Source of the DNA: a virus
Direction: 5' to 3' (one strand)
Virus record (IMG/VR): IMGVR_UViG_3300025849_000117
Coordinates: 1 to 33,794 of that record
Length of the DNA stretch: 33,794 nt
Each line of letters starts with the position of its first letter. Within the stretch, counting starts at the first letter, position 1. Below the pieces are notes generated by a model. It saw nothing but the letters and a program-made list of their open reading frames with translations, was not told the DNA's origin and made no database searches. The translations under genes and the position numbers were made by a program. This document shows, piece after piece, positions 8,442 through 17,808 of this stretch.

Positions 8442-10061
8442 TTAATTTTGTTTGTATTTTTCTATCAAGTCTTGCGCTTTTTGAGCATCAGATCTTTTAT
8501 CTTTACCACCTTCTCTTTTAGACTTTCTTTCGTCTAACAATATTTTTATAGCGTCTTTTACATCTTCCGCGCTAGCATCACCACCGTATTGACTTGCAAC
8601 AAGTTCGTCTATAAAAGTTTCTAACTCCTCCTGTCTATTTAAGTTAAAGCTTACAAAGGTTTCTTTTTCTGGATCATCAGATGTTTTAGATGATGTGTAT
8701 AATTCTATAACGCCACCATTAAAACTAACATCTACAATAGGTCTACCGTTTATTTCTTTGTTTTTAAAATAACTTTTATTTTTATTAGAGCTAGCTTTTA
8801 AAACTTCATTCATTAAGTTTTCTGCTCTTTTCTTGACTTTTTGAACTTTAATACCTCTATTAATAGAAGCCTCTGTTGGTTTTTTAGTTTTTACTTCTAC
8901 GGTTTTTATTTCTCTAATTTGACCACTAGGGTTGTAGTATTTTTTATCTTCACCTTCACCTGAGGTTTCAAAAGCAGAAACAAGTCCAGTGTCTTTGTCA
9001 TACATAAACTTTTTAGACATAGCGTCAGCTAATATATTTCTTTGAACAACAGGGTCAGATATATTGTTAAATTGATTCCAAGTCATACCCTCTGGAGTGA
9101 AACCATCTAAGTTAACTTCAAAAGTATTCTTCATGTAGTTACGATTATTCCTAGCAAGAACACCTGCGGCTGCTGGTGTAAAAACCTCTTTTTTAACTTG
9201 AGACTCTAAAGATTTTACGTTAACTTCTTTAGCGCCTAAAAGCTCATATTTACCTCCTCTTATAGGTACAATATCTCTTCCTTCTATTAAAAAACCTGGT
9301 TTAATACTGGTTGCACCAGCTCCTTTACCACCTACGATTGAATAATCTTTAGCTCTTTGGTTTTGCTCTGAAAAACTTGGAACTTCAGATATAAGACCCG
9401 CATTAACACCGTCAGCTGTCATGTAATCTTCAGCATTAAGCTTTACAGAAAAATCCTTACCATCTTCTCTTTTACCTGATATACTAAGTGTTAATTGCTC
9501 GGTATTTTCATCAAAGTTTAAATTCACTTTTGAAGATTCAGGATATTTGTTTTGTTTGTTTAAAACATTTATAGCTGACAGATAGTCTAAAGACTCTTCT
9601 TCGTCTTTACCATTAACTATGTAACTACCATCTTGGCCGTAAACACTAGGCGCTTGTTCTTTTATTTTCTTAGTCTCATCTAATAAAGCTCCAGTGAAAT
9701 CACCCATTAAACCAACTACTTTCTCAGCGTTTCTAACTTTATTCTGTAAAAGTTTTCTAATTTCAGGGTCTGTCTCATTAACTAAACCTATTTGAGCATC
9801 TGCAGCGCTTTGAATATTTGTATTTATAACACTATGTATTTGGTCATCAATAGCCGTGTCAGTTTTGCTTACTTTAGATTTAAGATCAGATACTTTGTCA
9901 TTCCAATAAACCTCAGTTTCATTTATAGTCTTACGAAGAAGCTCTGTTTTATTTCTTGTTTCTTTAGCTTTTTCTTTAAAAACTCCAGCTACTTGTTCAA
10001 AACCGCTTCTTACTCTAGCGGCTGTTCTTGCTTCTTGTGCTAATATACTTTCTCTACTCAT
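8442..10061 (-). CDS. Putative internal virion/ejection protein, 539 aa
   Basis: This hydrophilic protein of 539 aa has a helical, coiled-coil-prone N-terminus (roughly 1-140), a mixed middle with beta-rich segments, and a Lys/Glu/Asp-rich C-terminal helix ending in LIEKYKQN. It has no signal peptide or membrane segment. I recognise no enzymatic motif. It sits between the alanine-rich core-like protein and the giant multidomain protein, with TAAAATG and TAATATG spacing, which is the place of T7 gene 15. A role as inner-core or ejection protein is therefore inferred from gene order and not from sequence similarity. An unrelated tail-associated protein is the alternative. Confidence 0.7.
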   Translation of the reverse strand: MSRESILAQEARTAARVRSGFEQVAGVFKEKAKETRNKTELLRKTINETEVYWNDKVSDLKSKVSKTDTAIDDQIHSVINTNIQSAADAQIGLVNETDPEIRKLLQNKVRNAEKVVGLMGDFTGALLDETKKIKEQAPSVYGQDGSYIVNGKDEEESLDYLSAINVLNKQNKYPESSKVNLNFDENTEQLTLSISGKREDGKDFSVKLNAEDYMTADGVNAGLISEVPSFSEQNQRAKDYSIVGGKGAGATSIKPGFLIEGRDIVPIRGGKYELLGAKEVNVKSLESQVKKEVFTPAAAGVLARNNRNYMKNTFEVNLDGFTPEGMTWNQFNNISDPVVQRNILADAMSKKFMYDKDTGLVSAFETSGEGEDKKYYNPSGQIREIKTVEVKTKKPTEASINRGIKVQKVKKRAENLMNEVLKASSNKNKSYFKNKEINGRPIVDVSFNGGVIELYTSSKTSDDPEKETFVSFNLNRQEELETFIDELVASQYGGDASAEDVKDAIKILLDERKSKREGGKDKRSDAQKAQDLIEKYKQN

Positions 10062-10062
10062 T

Positions 10063-10980
10063 TTAAGCTATTTTTTTAAATTCAACGTCGATTCTTGAAT
10101 AATCTACTAAATCATAGCCGTCGAATGGAATCACAGCTTCTTTAGGTATTTCATCAGACATAACGCCTTGGAATATACCATCACCTAGATTCTTATCAAT
10201 ATACTCAAACGAGTAAATTTTTAACCCACTATCAGAGACACCTATTCGTTTTATATTTTTCTTTAATCTTCTATCTGAAAAACCTCCAACAATACTTCCA
10301 AGACCGCTAGCAATTCCACCGTAAGCAGCATTTTGATTTCCTTTAGCTTGAGCTTTATTAGCTTCGGATTGCTGTTGTTGACCCGCTAAACGGTTTAACT
10401 GTTGCATGGTTCTGTCTTCTTCACCTTTAAATTGATAGTCTATTCCTTGAGCCTCTGCTGCTTGCATTCTTTGTGCTTCAGACATTTGAACATCCTGTAG
10501 TCTAGTAGCTTCACCAACCTTAGCTGCTTGTAACACTTCTTCTCCACGAGCGGCTGCTTTTGCATTATCGGCCTCTTGTTTTTCTATAGTAGCTGATACA
10601 CCTTTTTTGCTTTCTAAAGCGGCTCTAGCTAAAGCCGTTGCGCCACCCGCGCTTGCTCCGCTGGATCTTAATGTATCTAATGTATTAGCTAAAGCTATAT
10701 CTGCTTCCTCTGCTTGAAATTCTGCGGCTTGAGTTGCTACTCCTAGGTTTAAATAAGGATTAGACATCATTCCTGATAAATCCTTAGCCATTGAACTTAC
10801 GTCTTCAAAATTAGCAAATGGATTTGGCACCGCTTGCCTGTTTGCTTCTATGCTTCTTATCTCTGCTGCTCTACCATTTGCATCGTTAGCAAACCCTTTA
10901 GCGGCTTGCTTTTCCTGGTGCGCAGATATTAAACCTCCACCTACAACCACCGCGGCTCCTATTGCTGCTACTACTGCCAT
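10063..10980 (-). CDS. Alanine-rich internal virion protein with C-terminal S74-type chaperone motif
   Basis: The protein has 305 aa. Residues 3-20 are a hydrophobic helix (VVAAIGAAVVVGGGLISA). Residues 20-215 are Ala/Gln/Glu-rich and probably coiled coil. A Gly-rich linker (220-234) leads to SDRRLKKNI at 235-243. This last motif is typical of the Peptidase_S74/intramolecular chaperone domain of endosialidases and tail spikes. The Ser and Lys that perform autocleavage there are five residues apart, and S235/K240 keep that spacing. In the family the released chaperone helps a trimer fold. The rest of the protein looks like a core/ejection protein (T7 gp14 position) and not a fibre, an unusual pairing. 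The domain is short, about 70 residues, so activity is uncertain. Confidence 0.72.
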   Translation of the reverse strand: MAVVAAIGAAVVVGGGLISAHQEKQAAKGFANDANGRAAEIRSIEANRQAVPNPFANFEDVSSMAKDLSGMMSNPYLNLGVATQAAEFQAEEADIALANTLDTLRSSGASAGGATALARAALESKKGVSATIEKQEADNAKAAARGEEVLQAAKVGEATRLQDVQMSEAQRMQAAEAQGIDYQFKGEEDRTMQQLNRLAGQQQQSEANKAQAKGNQNAAYGGIASGLGSIVGGFSDRRLKKNIKRIGVSDSGLKIYSFEYIDKNLGDGIFQGVMSDEIPKEAVIPFDGYDLVDYSRIDVEFKKIA

Positions 10981-10983
10981 AAT

Positions 10984-11394
10984 TTATATATTTTTTATTA
11001 TCTCATGAGAAGGATCTGGATCAACAGTCCAACCTAGTTTTTTATGTGTTTCAATTAAATGTTTGTTTCTACCTATGGTAAACATGTGTTTTTTACCAAG
11101 CCCTTTACATGTTGCCTCCGCGCTTGCTATAAGCAATTCTAAGGCATCTTTACGATCCTTATCTCTGTATTCTGGATCTGACACTATCCATTCTAATAAA
11201 ACCGCGTCAGAGTTTGTTATATATAAAAAACCAGCTACTATTGGTTTACCTTCTTTTTCTATCATAAGACCTCCTTTGCCATTGTCTGGCAAAAAAGACT
11301 TTGGAGGATTAACCCATTTAGGCCATGATTCCCACCATTGACACAAAGTTTCCCAATCACTATCTTTTAAAAGTCTTGATTTTAATTCACTCAT
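10984..11394 (-). CDS. GNAT acetyltransferase-like protein (T7 gp13 position)
   Basis: The 136 residues have the pattern of a small GNAT fold: an N-terminal helix with DSDWETLCQWWESWP, a strand pair ending GFLYITNSDAVLLEWIVSDP, and a helix with ALELLIASAEATCKGLG followed by HMFTIGRN. The usual acetyl-CoA P-loop (Q/R-x-x-G-x-G/A) is not clear: DPEYRDKDRKDAL stands in its place, so catalytic activity is doubtful. GNAT-like proteins occur in front of the internal-core genes in several T7-like phages, in the place of T7 gene 13. The same context holds here, since the next genes look like gp14-, gp15- and gp16-position proteins. A structural or packaging-associated role is as likely as an enzymatic one. 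Confidence 0.72.
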   Translation of the reverse strand: MSELKSRLLKDSDWETLCQWWESWPKWVNPPKSFLPDNGKGGLMIEKEGKPIVAGFLYITNSDAVLLEWIVSDPEYRDKDRKDALELLIASAEATCKGLGKKHMFTIGRNKHLIETHKKLGWTVDPDPSHEIIKNI

Positions 11395-11403
11395 TGATTT
11401 GAT

Positions 11404-12681
11404 TTAATATGATGATTCCTTATAATTACTAGACACTGAAAACAATTCGTTAGTTCCTGAATCAGGGTCGTTTGTTGCTGTTAAAACAGCTGTCGCTGTA
11501 AATCCTTTTATACCTGAAATTGATTGCCCAAAAATAACTTCACCGTCCATTGCTGGAGATATGTTTATTAAATTTGCAAAATATTTATTTTCTTTTTTCT
11601 TGAATTTGTTTTGAAACAATAAATTATCCATAGCTGCTAAAGATGTAGCAAAAGAATACGTGCCTATAGAGTGAGCCGAATCACCACTGTTTGTAGTGAT
11701 AGATGTTAAAGCCCAATTACCTTCACCTTCGTAGTTAATTGTTTTAAAACTTTTAACAACAGAAGGTATAGCGTTGAATACAGTTGTTACCGATGAGTCA
11801 TTTGCTGCTCCATAGAAATTACTTCTGTTTACTACAGATGGATCTTGATAGTGCCTCCAAATACCACCTTGGTAAGTTGAAAAGAATTCACTTTGAACAC
11901 TAAAAATACCGCTAGGTGCATAACTATATCTACTAGTCCAACCGTTTATTTGCTCGTCAAAAGATAGTGTTTCAGTAGTATGAGTTGTGGAAGCTAAAGA
12001 TAAAGTGTAACACTTGTTGTGCACGTCCCAACCGCCAATGGCTCTTCCGTTGTTAAGATTGTTTAATCGATCTCTAAAAAAGTCATACATACCATAATTA
12101 GATATTTCTGTTATGCCATCTCTAGAAAGCCTTAAAACAGCTCCCTGGTTAACGTCTGTAAAGTATTTTTGATACCCATATACAGCAAAGCTTTCAGGGT
12201 TTTTACTTATTCCAAATTCACCAGCGTATGGCGTTATAGCTCCTATTACCACGTTAGAAGCAGTCTGAATGGGTTGGCCTTCCTGAGAATATATAGCGTC
12301 TTTATCTATTAAAGCTCTATTAACTTTGTTTTCTTGAAATATAATTAAATTAGTATCTTCCGCATAAAGCTTTTGTATAGTTCCTTTACCAGGGTCGACA
12401 CTTCTTGTTATATCTTGTCCAGAAGGAAATTGATTTGACTCATTAATACCTGTTCTAGAATTTAAAACACCAGAATAAGTAATAGAATTACCTAAAACTT
12501 GCTGTCTAGTATTGTCTGATCTTATAAAAGCTCTAGGTGCTAAACCTGTTTGAACATTGTTATAACCTCCTTTTATTCTAGCCTCTTCAACATACCAGTT
12601 ATATGAAGAGGATATATCCCCTTCCACTAGCTTTTTAAGAATGTATGTGTTGTAATATTTTACTGGTATTGTAACTGCCAT
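11404..12681 (-). CDS. Muzzle-like tail protein, C-terminal part
   Basis: This 425-aa protein contains the stretch GAVLRLSRDGITEISNYGM, preceded by ITPYAGEFGISKNPESFA and followed by GGWDVHNKCYTLSLA. I associate these with the later portion of the large 'stabilization' or muzzle proteins of crAss-like and related marine phages. There the chain forms a beta-propeller-like body around the tail exit. Here that part is a separate gene, 54 bp after the 1688-aa gene carrying the N-terminal muzzle signature. The protein is beta-rich and polar with no signal peptide. It probably assembles with the 1688-aa protein at the distal end of the short tail. The family link is by recollection and needs a profile search. 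The 54-bp gap upstream is almost pure A/T and has no clear promoter. Confidence 0.7.
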   Translation of the reverse strand: MAVTIPVKYYNTYILKKLVEGDISSSYNWYVEEARIKGGYNNVQTGLAPRAFIRSDNTRQQVLGNSITYSGVLNSRTGINESNQFPSGQDITRSVDPGKGTIQKLYAEDTNLIIFQENKVNRALIDKDAIYSQEGQPIQTASNVVIGAITPYAGEFGISKNPESFAVYGYQKYFTDVNQGAVLRLSRDGITEISNYGMYDFFRDRLNNLNNGRAIGGWDVHNKCYTLSLASTTHTTETLSFDEQINGWTSRYSYAPSGIFSVQSEFFSTYQGGIWRHYQDPSVVNRSNFYGAANDSSVTTVFNAIPSVVKSFKTINYEGEGNWALTSITTNSGDSAHSIGTYSFATSLAAMDNLLFQNKFKKKENKYFANLINISPAMDGEVIFGQSISGIKGFTATAVLTATNDPDSGTNELFSVSSNYKESSY

Positions 12682-12735
12682 GTTATATTATAATTACTTA
12701 TTTCTATATTAATTACCTTTATATTTAATTTATCT

Positions 12736-15700
12736 CTATATAGGTTCTGTTGGTCCTATATTTTGAGTACTAAACTTCACGTTAGTAGGGTACGTGTCAA
12801 CGTTACCGTCAGTTTCATTTACGTAAAATCCAACACCTGTCGTTAAAACGTTGTAGTTTCCAGGTTGCTTATTTGGTGAATTTGGATTAGAACAGTTTTG
12901 ATTTTCATGAGACCATCCCATCGTGCCTTGTACACTAGCGGTTGATGGAAGTCTATTTAAAACAGCGCCGAAGTTAACAATAGCACAACCGGTAAAGTCG
13001 TAGTTACCTAAAGTACCGCCAGCTGTATTTTTCATTCCAGGTCTTACACCAGCCGCCATTAAATCGTCTATTGTTGAGCTAGCACCACCAGACGCTTGCG
13101 TGAAAGGTTGAAGAATTGCACTTACTAAAACACCCTGTAACTGACTCACGTCATAACATGGGTCAGTTACACAATAACATGGATTAAAAGGACCTATACC
13201 CTGTGATGTGGTGGTTGAGGTTGAGTTTTGTGGGCCTATATCAGTAACGTATGTATCTCCTAAAGCATCGGTAAATGATTGATTGTAGTCCAAAAAAGTA
13301 GGACCAAACACCTCTGAGCTTGTACCACCTGGATTAGGGAATGTAAAAGGAAATGTAATTATCCGGGTCAATTGACCACCTCCAACACCTGAAACTATAG
13401 CTCCACCGCTATATATGTAAACAGGTTGGTCCGTCCAATTAGTTAACTGGCCTAACACTTGAGTATCAGGTCCGGCTCCAATCAAACGTGTGTATGGAAG
13501 TGATGATTTCCAGTTAGATAACTGGTCGCTAGTGTTCCAATCGCCAGCGCCATTAGTGTTGTTAAGTCTTTGGTAAGGAATCCATTGAACTGTACCTTCG
13601 TAGCTGGTTATAGCGCCTATCGTATAGTTTAGCGTAGACTCTTCGTTAACAGCTCCTAAGGTATCAGTCAATCTCATTTTTACAGAGTAAGAATAACCAT
13701 TTTTGTTTCCTTCACCTGGGTAATTTCCATTAGTATCTGGTGCACCTGACAGAGTAAAAACTTGATAATCTGCAACTGTAGTTTGAAACGTAGGTCTATC
13801 CGTAGATCCAGAGGCTGTTTGATACCAAGCGTTAAAGCCGCTAGTTATAGTTTCTGTGACACCAGTGCTTTGTCTAGTTCTAGACGCTTCATATATAGTC
13901 CACCCAGAGCTGCTTGAGAATGTTGATTGACCAGGTGACGTTACTTTAGCTGACCCGTTTCTACCTTGAGGAGATTGACTAACTATAGTACCATTACCCT
14001 GCGTTGTAACTATAGTAGCGTTTGATTCTGAAGGTAGATCAAAGTTAATTAGAGTCGGGTTTGGGTTTAAAACCGTTGGCACAGAGTTTTCTAATTGAAT
14101 TTCAAAACTTTGAGCGACTACCGTTCCGTCTTCTTGTTCTATATTTAAAACAAACTGATACCTGCCTCTCCAAGTTACATTGTACGCTGGCTCTTGAGAT
14201 GATCCAGCATAAAAAGTGTCATTAGTTAAAACTCTATAACTACCTGGTGAAGCACCACTAGAAACAAGGAATTGACTAGTCACCGGGTTTATTGTATCTA
14301 ACGTTTGCGTAGCTGGGTCGTAATTATATACTTGAAAGCTTTGCAAAGAAGTTGTAAGCAGTGGGTTACCTCCAGCTATAGGAAAAAAATCTGTTGTTAT
14401 AGGAGTATTTAAACTTGCGGATTCTGAAAAGTCAGACTCGAAAGTCGTAAGTCCAGTTATATCAGAGCTAGTATTAACAATACTCAAGTTCAAGTCTGAT
14501 ATTAGATCTGCTGTAGAAGTCTCATAAAACAAGTCTAAATTAGAAACAAAAGGAGATGTTTCATAAACAGCTAATCCCATGTTTTCTGGGTATGGATAGT
14601 TACCATCACCTTCCGCAGGCAGGGTGTATAAAGTTTCTTTTATACCTATAGCGTTTCTAGTAGATATTTTTGCTAGAATTGGGTTCGTGTCGTAGTTGTA
14701 AACACTGAAAGAATTTACATCTCCAGAAAGTGGGTCTAAAGGATCTGCTGGCTGTAATTCTGGAAATGCGTTTAAAGTGTTAGCTATCAAATCAACTTTA
14801 TCAGCAGAAGGCACAGGATCATACTGCACATTATAAGTAGAAAAAATACCGGTTGTAGATTCAACCTCCGTTATGTTTGTTACGCGCCCAAACATGCTGA
14901 CATCACTGGTAAATTGGTTTTGAGTTGGGCCAACATCTTGTAGGCTTCTAGGTACTTTATTTACATTATCTGCTATCAAAGTTACAAAGCCAGTTTCACC
15001 TTTTTCTTTCGTTTCATCAACTATTGGATATCCATTAACTATGCCTGGTAAATATACATTGTAATAATCCTGTTGCTGTTGTTTAACGACAGGTTTATAC
15101 ATATAAAAACCTAAGGGGTTTATAGTGTAAGTAGCGTAAGTATGTTCTTTAGCTTGCTTGCTAGGTTCTGTTGTGACTGGGTTAGGTGTATTATCAAATA
15201 AATAATCAGTGGCAACCTCTTCATCTGTATAAAAAACAACCGCCTTCGCGTCGTTGTTATTATCTAAGATAGCTGTAACGTCGGAAATTTGAGTGTAATC
15301 TATGTAAAGTCCTCTTAGTTTTTGACCTGAAAAGAAATAATTCTGATAAGTTGCAGCAAAGTTAGGGAATAAAGACCTAACCGCATCCCCAGTACTAGCG
15401 CCTGTTGTGTATTTATATTTTTTACTTGATGTATATAAAACTTCTACTTTAATAACTACACCTAACTCAACCCCATCATTGAATGTTATCCTCGTGTAAT
15501 CATCGCTATAAGTATTATAAGGCGACTGCGTGTAACTAGATTCTTCTTGAAGCACCCATCCATTTCCAAAGTTCTTAAAAACATTGAATGTATTGTCTAG
15601 ACCTGTAGCATCTAAAAACAAAACAGAGGTATCAAAAACTGTTTGATCTAAAGTAGAGACAAGACACTGAGTTCCTAAACTTAAAAAGAAAGGATATAAA

Positions 15701-17802
15701 GCGCTAGGTGAGTCTGGAGTTCTTGAATCGACAGTGTAATAATTACCAGTTGCATAAGCTCCAGGATAACCTGATATACCTATGTCTCCCTCTGGTATTT
15801 GCTGTAAATAAAACAAAGCTAAGTTGTCACCTTTCCAATCAGCGACTTTACTTCCAAAATTACCTTTTTTATAATCATTAAAGTAGTTAGATCCAGGTTG
15901 TGGATTTCCATCAGAATCTAATAAACCGTCTTGAGACGACAGAACTACATCCGTATGTCTTCCGTACTTGTCAGCTAACACTAAACCTACTTGATAGTTT
16001 CTATTTTGCTTAGCTGAATGCTGTGGATATTCTATAAATTGTTGTGTTGATTTTTCTTTAGAACCTACGTAGTAACTTAAACTATCTGGAGCACTGTGGC
16101 TAGATAAGTAATTGCCATACATTATTCTATTGCCCGAGGTTTCTTGAGCTAAGGCTCTAACTGGCACTTTGTCAAAAACTCTAATGTTTTGAGCCTCCGG
16201 AAGAGTTGTAACAGGCAGTCTTGATTGGTAAGAGTATTGATATATATTAGTGCCGTTTAAAGATGCTATAAAAGAATCATTAACTCTAATAGTTTCTATA
16301 ACTTTAAAAGCTAAAGAATCTGACTCTGTAAACAATATATCTATTTCAGTTATCTTGTAATTAGTTATAACATCATTGCAGGGAAGTGTTATATTTAAAA
16401 CAGCATTATTTATAGAGTTCTGCATCCAATCAACAACTGTAGTTACAAAAGCGTTGTTTTCGTCATTATTAACAAATCTACCTTCTTGGTGAGGTATAAA
16501 AACGTCTTGGCTAAAAGGAGCAACAGTAGAGTACTCGTTATCTTCAAACTTAAATCTATAACTAAATCTAGCAAACTTTTCAGATAGAAAATCAGGATCA
16601 CCATTCCAACCGTTATACCCAGCGTCTCTAATAACTCTAACAGAATAACCATCTCCAGTGTTTCCGTCTGAGTTTTGTGTTATGACAGCTGTTGGATTCC
16701 ATTGAGCGTAGTTATTGGTAGCTGAGTCACTAGCCCAAAACCTACCAGCTGTTGTTAATGAGTTAAAACCATCCCCACCCGTACCAGCTGTTCTTCTATA
16801 TCCAGCTGGTTTAATGTTAGTACCAACTAAATTATTACCTTCTTGGTAACCAGGAGCTGTAACATCCCATAGATCTATAGACCTCCAGTTTTGACCTGAA
16901 GACGATGGACCAGCAGATATGATATTACTCCATTCAGCAGCTGTAGGTATTCTAAAACCAGTTGGAGCAAGTTGTCTTGGATCTAAAACAGCCCACTTGT
17001 TATATAAAATTCCGTAAGTAACACCATTACCTAGAGAGTTGTCATAGTAGCACCACCTGCCTTCTTGAGCTACATCAGCAGCGTCCCATTCAGTCCTGCT
17101 TTGCGCTTCAATTATTTCTTCTCCATTTCTATATCTTTTTACAGCTAAATTTTCTGTGCTTAGGTCATATATACCTACCTCAACGATAACAGGGTCTTGA
17201 GCGTCAGACATGGTAGAAGGTTCTAGGCTATCTGTGTAGTTAGCAAAGTCTTGTGGATTAGCCCTAAGATTTGTAAATTCAGGAGCCTTGTAGGGAGAAA
17301 ATTTAGCTACAGATATTTGGTCTTCATTGAAATAATGAGTACCTGGGGCAGCGTCTACTTTTATTTTTCTAGGTTGATTTCTATTGTCAGTAAAAAATAA
17401 CTGGTTTTCAATTAAGCTAATACCATTCATGTATTCTGTTGTGGAAAAGTTTAAAAAACTTCCACTAACAAGTGTTACATTTATATTAGTTATAGTATTG
17501 TAAGCACCGATAGTGCATGTGGCATTAAAGGGTGCTTTAACCTCTGACGTGTGGTTTGTTCTAAAATAGTAAACTATAGAGTTTGTTTCGTCTACGTATG
17601 TTCCTATTATAAAATGGCCACCTCCAGAAAGTAAAGACGTTTGAGAATTGCCTCTAATAGACTCTAAAGCTCCAACGTCACTGTTTTCTGATCTAGAAAC
17701 AGCTATATTTAAAGCGTCTCTGTATTCTGAGTTAGGAATTAGTCTTTCGTCTAAATCCTTATTCATTTTAGATTTTATAAAACTATTTTTAGCTTCTGCC
17801 AT
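12736..17802 (-). CDS. Large muzzle/stabilization-type tail protein with inserted FISUMP domain (1688 aa)
   Basis: The N-terminus (KMNKDLDERLIPNSEYRDA, residues 12-30) is the signature of crAss-like 'stabilization'/muzzle proteins, tail proteins at the DNA exit. Further family-like segments are FARFSYRFKFEDNEYS (about 407-422), and VRALAQETSGNRIMYGNYL with HSAKQNRNYQVGLVLADKYG (about 540-615). Between them, residues 250-393 form a FISUMP (Fibrobacter succinogenes major paralogous) domain: WCYYDNSLG, YGILYNKWAVLDPRQLAPTG, IPTAAEWSNI and YSVRVIRD. It has a C-type-lectin-like pattern and is normally seen in secreted Bacteroidota proteins. From about residue 1000 the chain is Ser/Thr/Gly-rich and beta-like, with possible Ig-like modules. 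It ends with a Cys-containing region (PCYCVTDPCYDV). The lectin-like insert and the beta-rich tail probably face outward and bind the host surface. Confidence 0.82.
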   Translation of the reverse strand: MAEAKNSFIKSKMNKDLDERLIPNSEYRDALNIAVSRSENSDVGALESIRGNSQTSLLSGGGHFIIGTYVDETNSIVYYFRTNHTSEVKAPFNATCTIGAYNTITNINVTLVSGSFLNFSTTEYMNGISLIENQLFFTDNRNQPRKIKVDAAPGTHYFNEDQISVAKFSPYKAPEFTNLRANPQDFANYTDSLEPSTMSDAQDPVIVEVGIYDLSTENLAVKRYRNGEEIIEAQSRTEWDAADVAQEGRWCYYDNSLGNGVTYGILYNKWAVLDPRQLAPTGFRIPTAAEWSNIISAGPSSSGQNWRSIDLWDVTAPGYQEGNNLVGTNIKPAGYRRTAGTGGDGFNSLTTAGRFWASDSATNNYAQWNPTAVITQNSDGNTGDGYSVRVIRDAGYNGWNGDPDFLSEKFARFSYRFKFEDNEYSTVAPFSQDVFIPHQEGRFVNNDENNAFVTTVVDWMQNSINNAVLNITLPCNDVITNYKITEIDILFTESDSLAFKVIETIRVNDSFIASLNGTNIYQYSYQSRLPVTTLPEAQNIRVFDKVPVRALAQETSGNRIMYGNYLSSHSAPDSLSYYVGSKEKSTQQFIEYPQHSAKQNRNYQVGLVLADKYGRHTDVVLSSQDGLLDSDGNPQPGSNYFNDYKKGNFGSKVADWKGDNLALFYLQQIPEGDIGISGYPGAYATGNYYTVDSRTPDSPSALYPFFLSLGTQCLVSTLDQTVFDTSVLFLDATGLDNTFNVFKNFGNGWVLQEESSYTQSPYNTYSDDYTRITFNDGVELGVVIKVEVLYTSSKKYKYTTGASTGDAVRSLFPNFAATYQNYFFSGQKLRGLYIDYTQISDVTAILDNNNDAKAVVFYTDEEVATDYLFDNTPNPVTTEPSKQAKEHTYATYTINPLGFYMYKPVVKQQQQDYYNVYLPGIVNGYPIVDETKEKGETGFVTLIADNVNKVPRSLQDVGPTQNQFTSDVSMFGRVTNITEVESTTGIFSTYNVQYDPVPSADKVDLIANTLNAFPELQPADPLDPLSGDVNSFSVYNYDTNPILAKISTRNAIGIKETLYTLPAEGDGNYPYPENMGLAVYETSPFVSNLDLFYETSTADLISDLNLSIVNTSSDITGLTTFESDFSESASLNTPITTDFFPIAGGNPLLTTSLQSFQVYNYDPATQTLDTINPVTSQFLVSSGASPGSYRVLTNDTFYAGSSQEPAYNVTWRGRYQFVLNIEQEDGTVVAQSFEIQLENSVPTVLNPNPTLINFDLPSESNATIVTTQGNGTIVSQSPQGRNGSAKVTSPGQSTFSSSSGWTIYEASRTRQSTGVTETITSGFNAWYQTASGSTDRPTFQTTVADYQVFTLSGAPDTNGNYPGEGNKNGYSYSVKMRLTDTLGAVNEESTLNYTIGAITSYEGTVQWIPYQRLNNTNGAGDWNTSDQLSNWKSSLPYTRLIGAGPDTQVLGQLTNWTDQPVYIYSGGAIVSGVGGGQLTRIITFPFTFPNPGGTSSEVFGPTFLDYNQSFTDALGDTYVTDIGPQNSTSTTTSQGIGPFNPCYCVTDPCYDVSQLQGVLVSAILQPFTQASGGASSTIDDLMAAGVRPGMKNTAGGTLGNYDFTGCAIVNFGAVLNRLPSTASVQGTMGWSHENQNCSNPNSPNKQPGNYNVLTTGVGFYVNETDGNVDTYPTNVKFSTQNIGPTEPI

Positions 17803-17808
17803 TTTATT

